From assembly GCA_902462065.1 (NCBI GenBank), contig CABQAK010000026.1, positions 1 through 33,213 on the forward strand: a stretch of DNA of 33,213 nt, in the 5' to 3' direction. Of this stretch, positions 33,163-33,213 are shown in pieces; the first letter of the stretch is position 1; every line of letters starts with the position of its first letter. This DNA is from an uncultured Collinsella sp. Lineage in GTDB: Bacteria > Actinomycetota > Coriobacteriia > Coriobacteriales > Coriobacteriaceae. A program made the position numbers and the translations under genes. The notes under the pieces are model-generated. The model had not been told where the DNA came from and did not search any database. It was given only the letters and a program-made list of their open reading frames with translations.

Positions 33163-33213
33163 TTAGTCTTTGCAAATAACCTTTGAACCTTCACCATCAA
33201 TTACAATTCCCTG
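33163..33213 (-). CDS. Possible 3' end of a minus-strand gene running off the window
   Basis: From the right edge the minus strand reads QGIVIDGEGSKVICKD and then TAA (33165-33163). The codons are AT-richer than the rest of the window. With only 16 codons visible this could be chance, and I do not recognise the product. Between 33049 and 33162 I see only a 7-bp hairpin (TTGGGGC/GCCCCAA, 33104-33123) and nothing coding. Confidence 0.25.
   Translation of the reverse strand, partial: QGIVIDGEGSKVICKD

Overview
The window is about 33 kb of GC-rich, densely packed chromosome. Almost every gene is on the + strand. The protein sequences, the GC-rich codon usage and the gene order point to an actinobacterium of the class Coriobacteriia, most likely Collinsella or a close relative. 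This is inferred from gene content and order, because there is no rRNA or other formal species marker here. Most of the window is core information-processing and cell-envelope machinery. The accessory parts are short and sit at about 25.0-25.9 kb, 29.8-30.1 kb and 32.57-33.2 kb.

Region 1 (1-7979) is a translation, nucleotide-turnover and replication operon: infB (5' end outside the window), rbfA, nrnA-type DHH phosphoesterase, truB, ribF and dnaG. Most are joined by 4-8 nt overlaps. Region 2 (8032-9844) holds the housekeeping sigma factor rpoD behind a 12-bp palindrome, a strong terminator, a 54-nt hairpin element, a clear sigma-70 promoter, two identical tandem tRNA-Asn(GUU) genes and another terminator.

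Region 3 (10004-24885) combines gene orders familiar from Firmicutes and actinobacteria: asp23-like, fakA/yloV-like, recG, rsmD, coaD, a DivIVA/SepIVA-like coiled-coil gene, DUF177, rpmF, plsX, acpP, rnc, smc, ftsY and ffh. It covers phospholipid and CoA synthesis, ribosome building, RNA processing, chromosome condensation and the signal recognition particle pathway. A terminator separates rpmF from plsX. A perfect palindrome followed by a T-run separates plsX from acpP.

Region 4 (24998-28328): a minus-strand gene fuses a DUF134 helix-turn-helix domain to a NifX-like cluster-binding domain with a His/Cys-rich tail. It faces a promoter flanked by two near-identical TGACATATGTCA-type palindromes. 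Divergent to it lie thyA and a dihydrofolate reductase gene, then a SpoU/TrmH RNA methyltransferase. Region 5 (28454-32642): a MATE transporter, an 83-nt inverted repeat, an internally deleted remnant of a cob(I)alamin adenosyltransferase gene, ftsH and a DUF523 gene.

Region 6 (32572-33213) looks like a scar from mobile DNA. The C-terminal codons of a large serine recombinase lie antisense to the 3' end of the DUF523 gene. They are followed by about 110 bp of unassigned sequence, a frameshifted 3' fragment of an IS3-type transposase, and an AT-richer edge. I do not see a complete new defence or mobile system. The most original observations are the DUF134-NifX fusion with its operator pair, the cobalamin adenosyltransferase remnant, and the recombinase/DUF523 junction.
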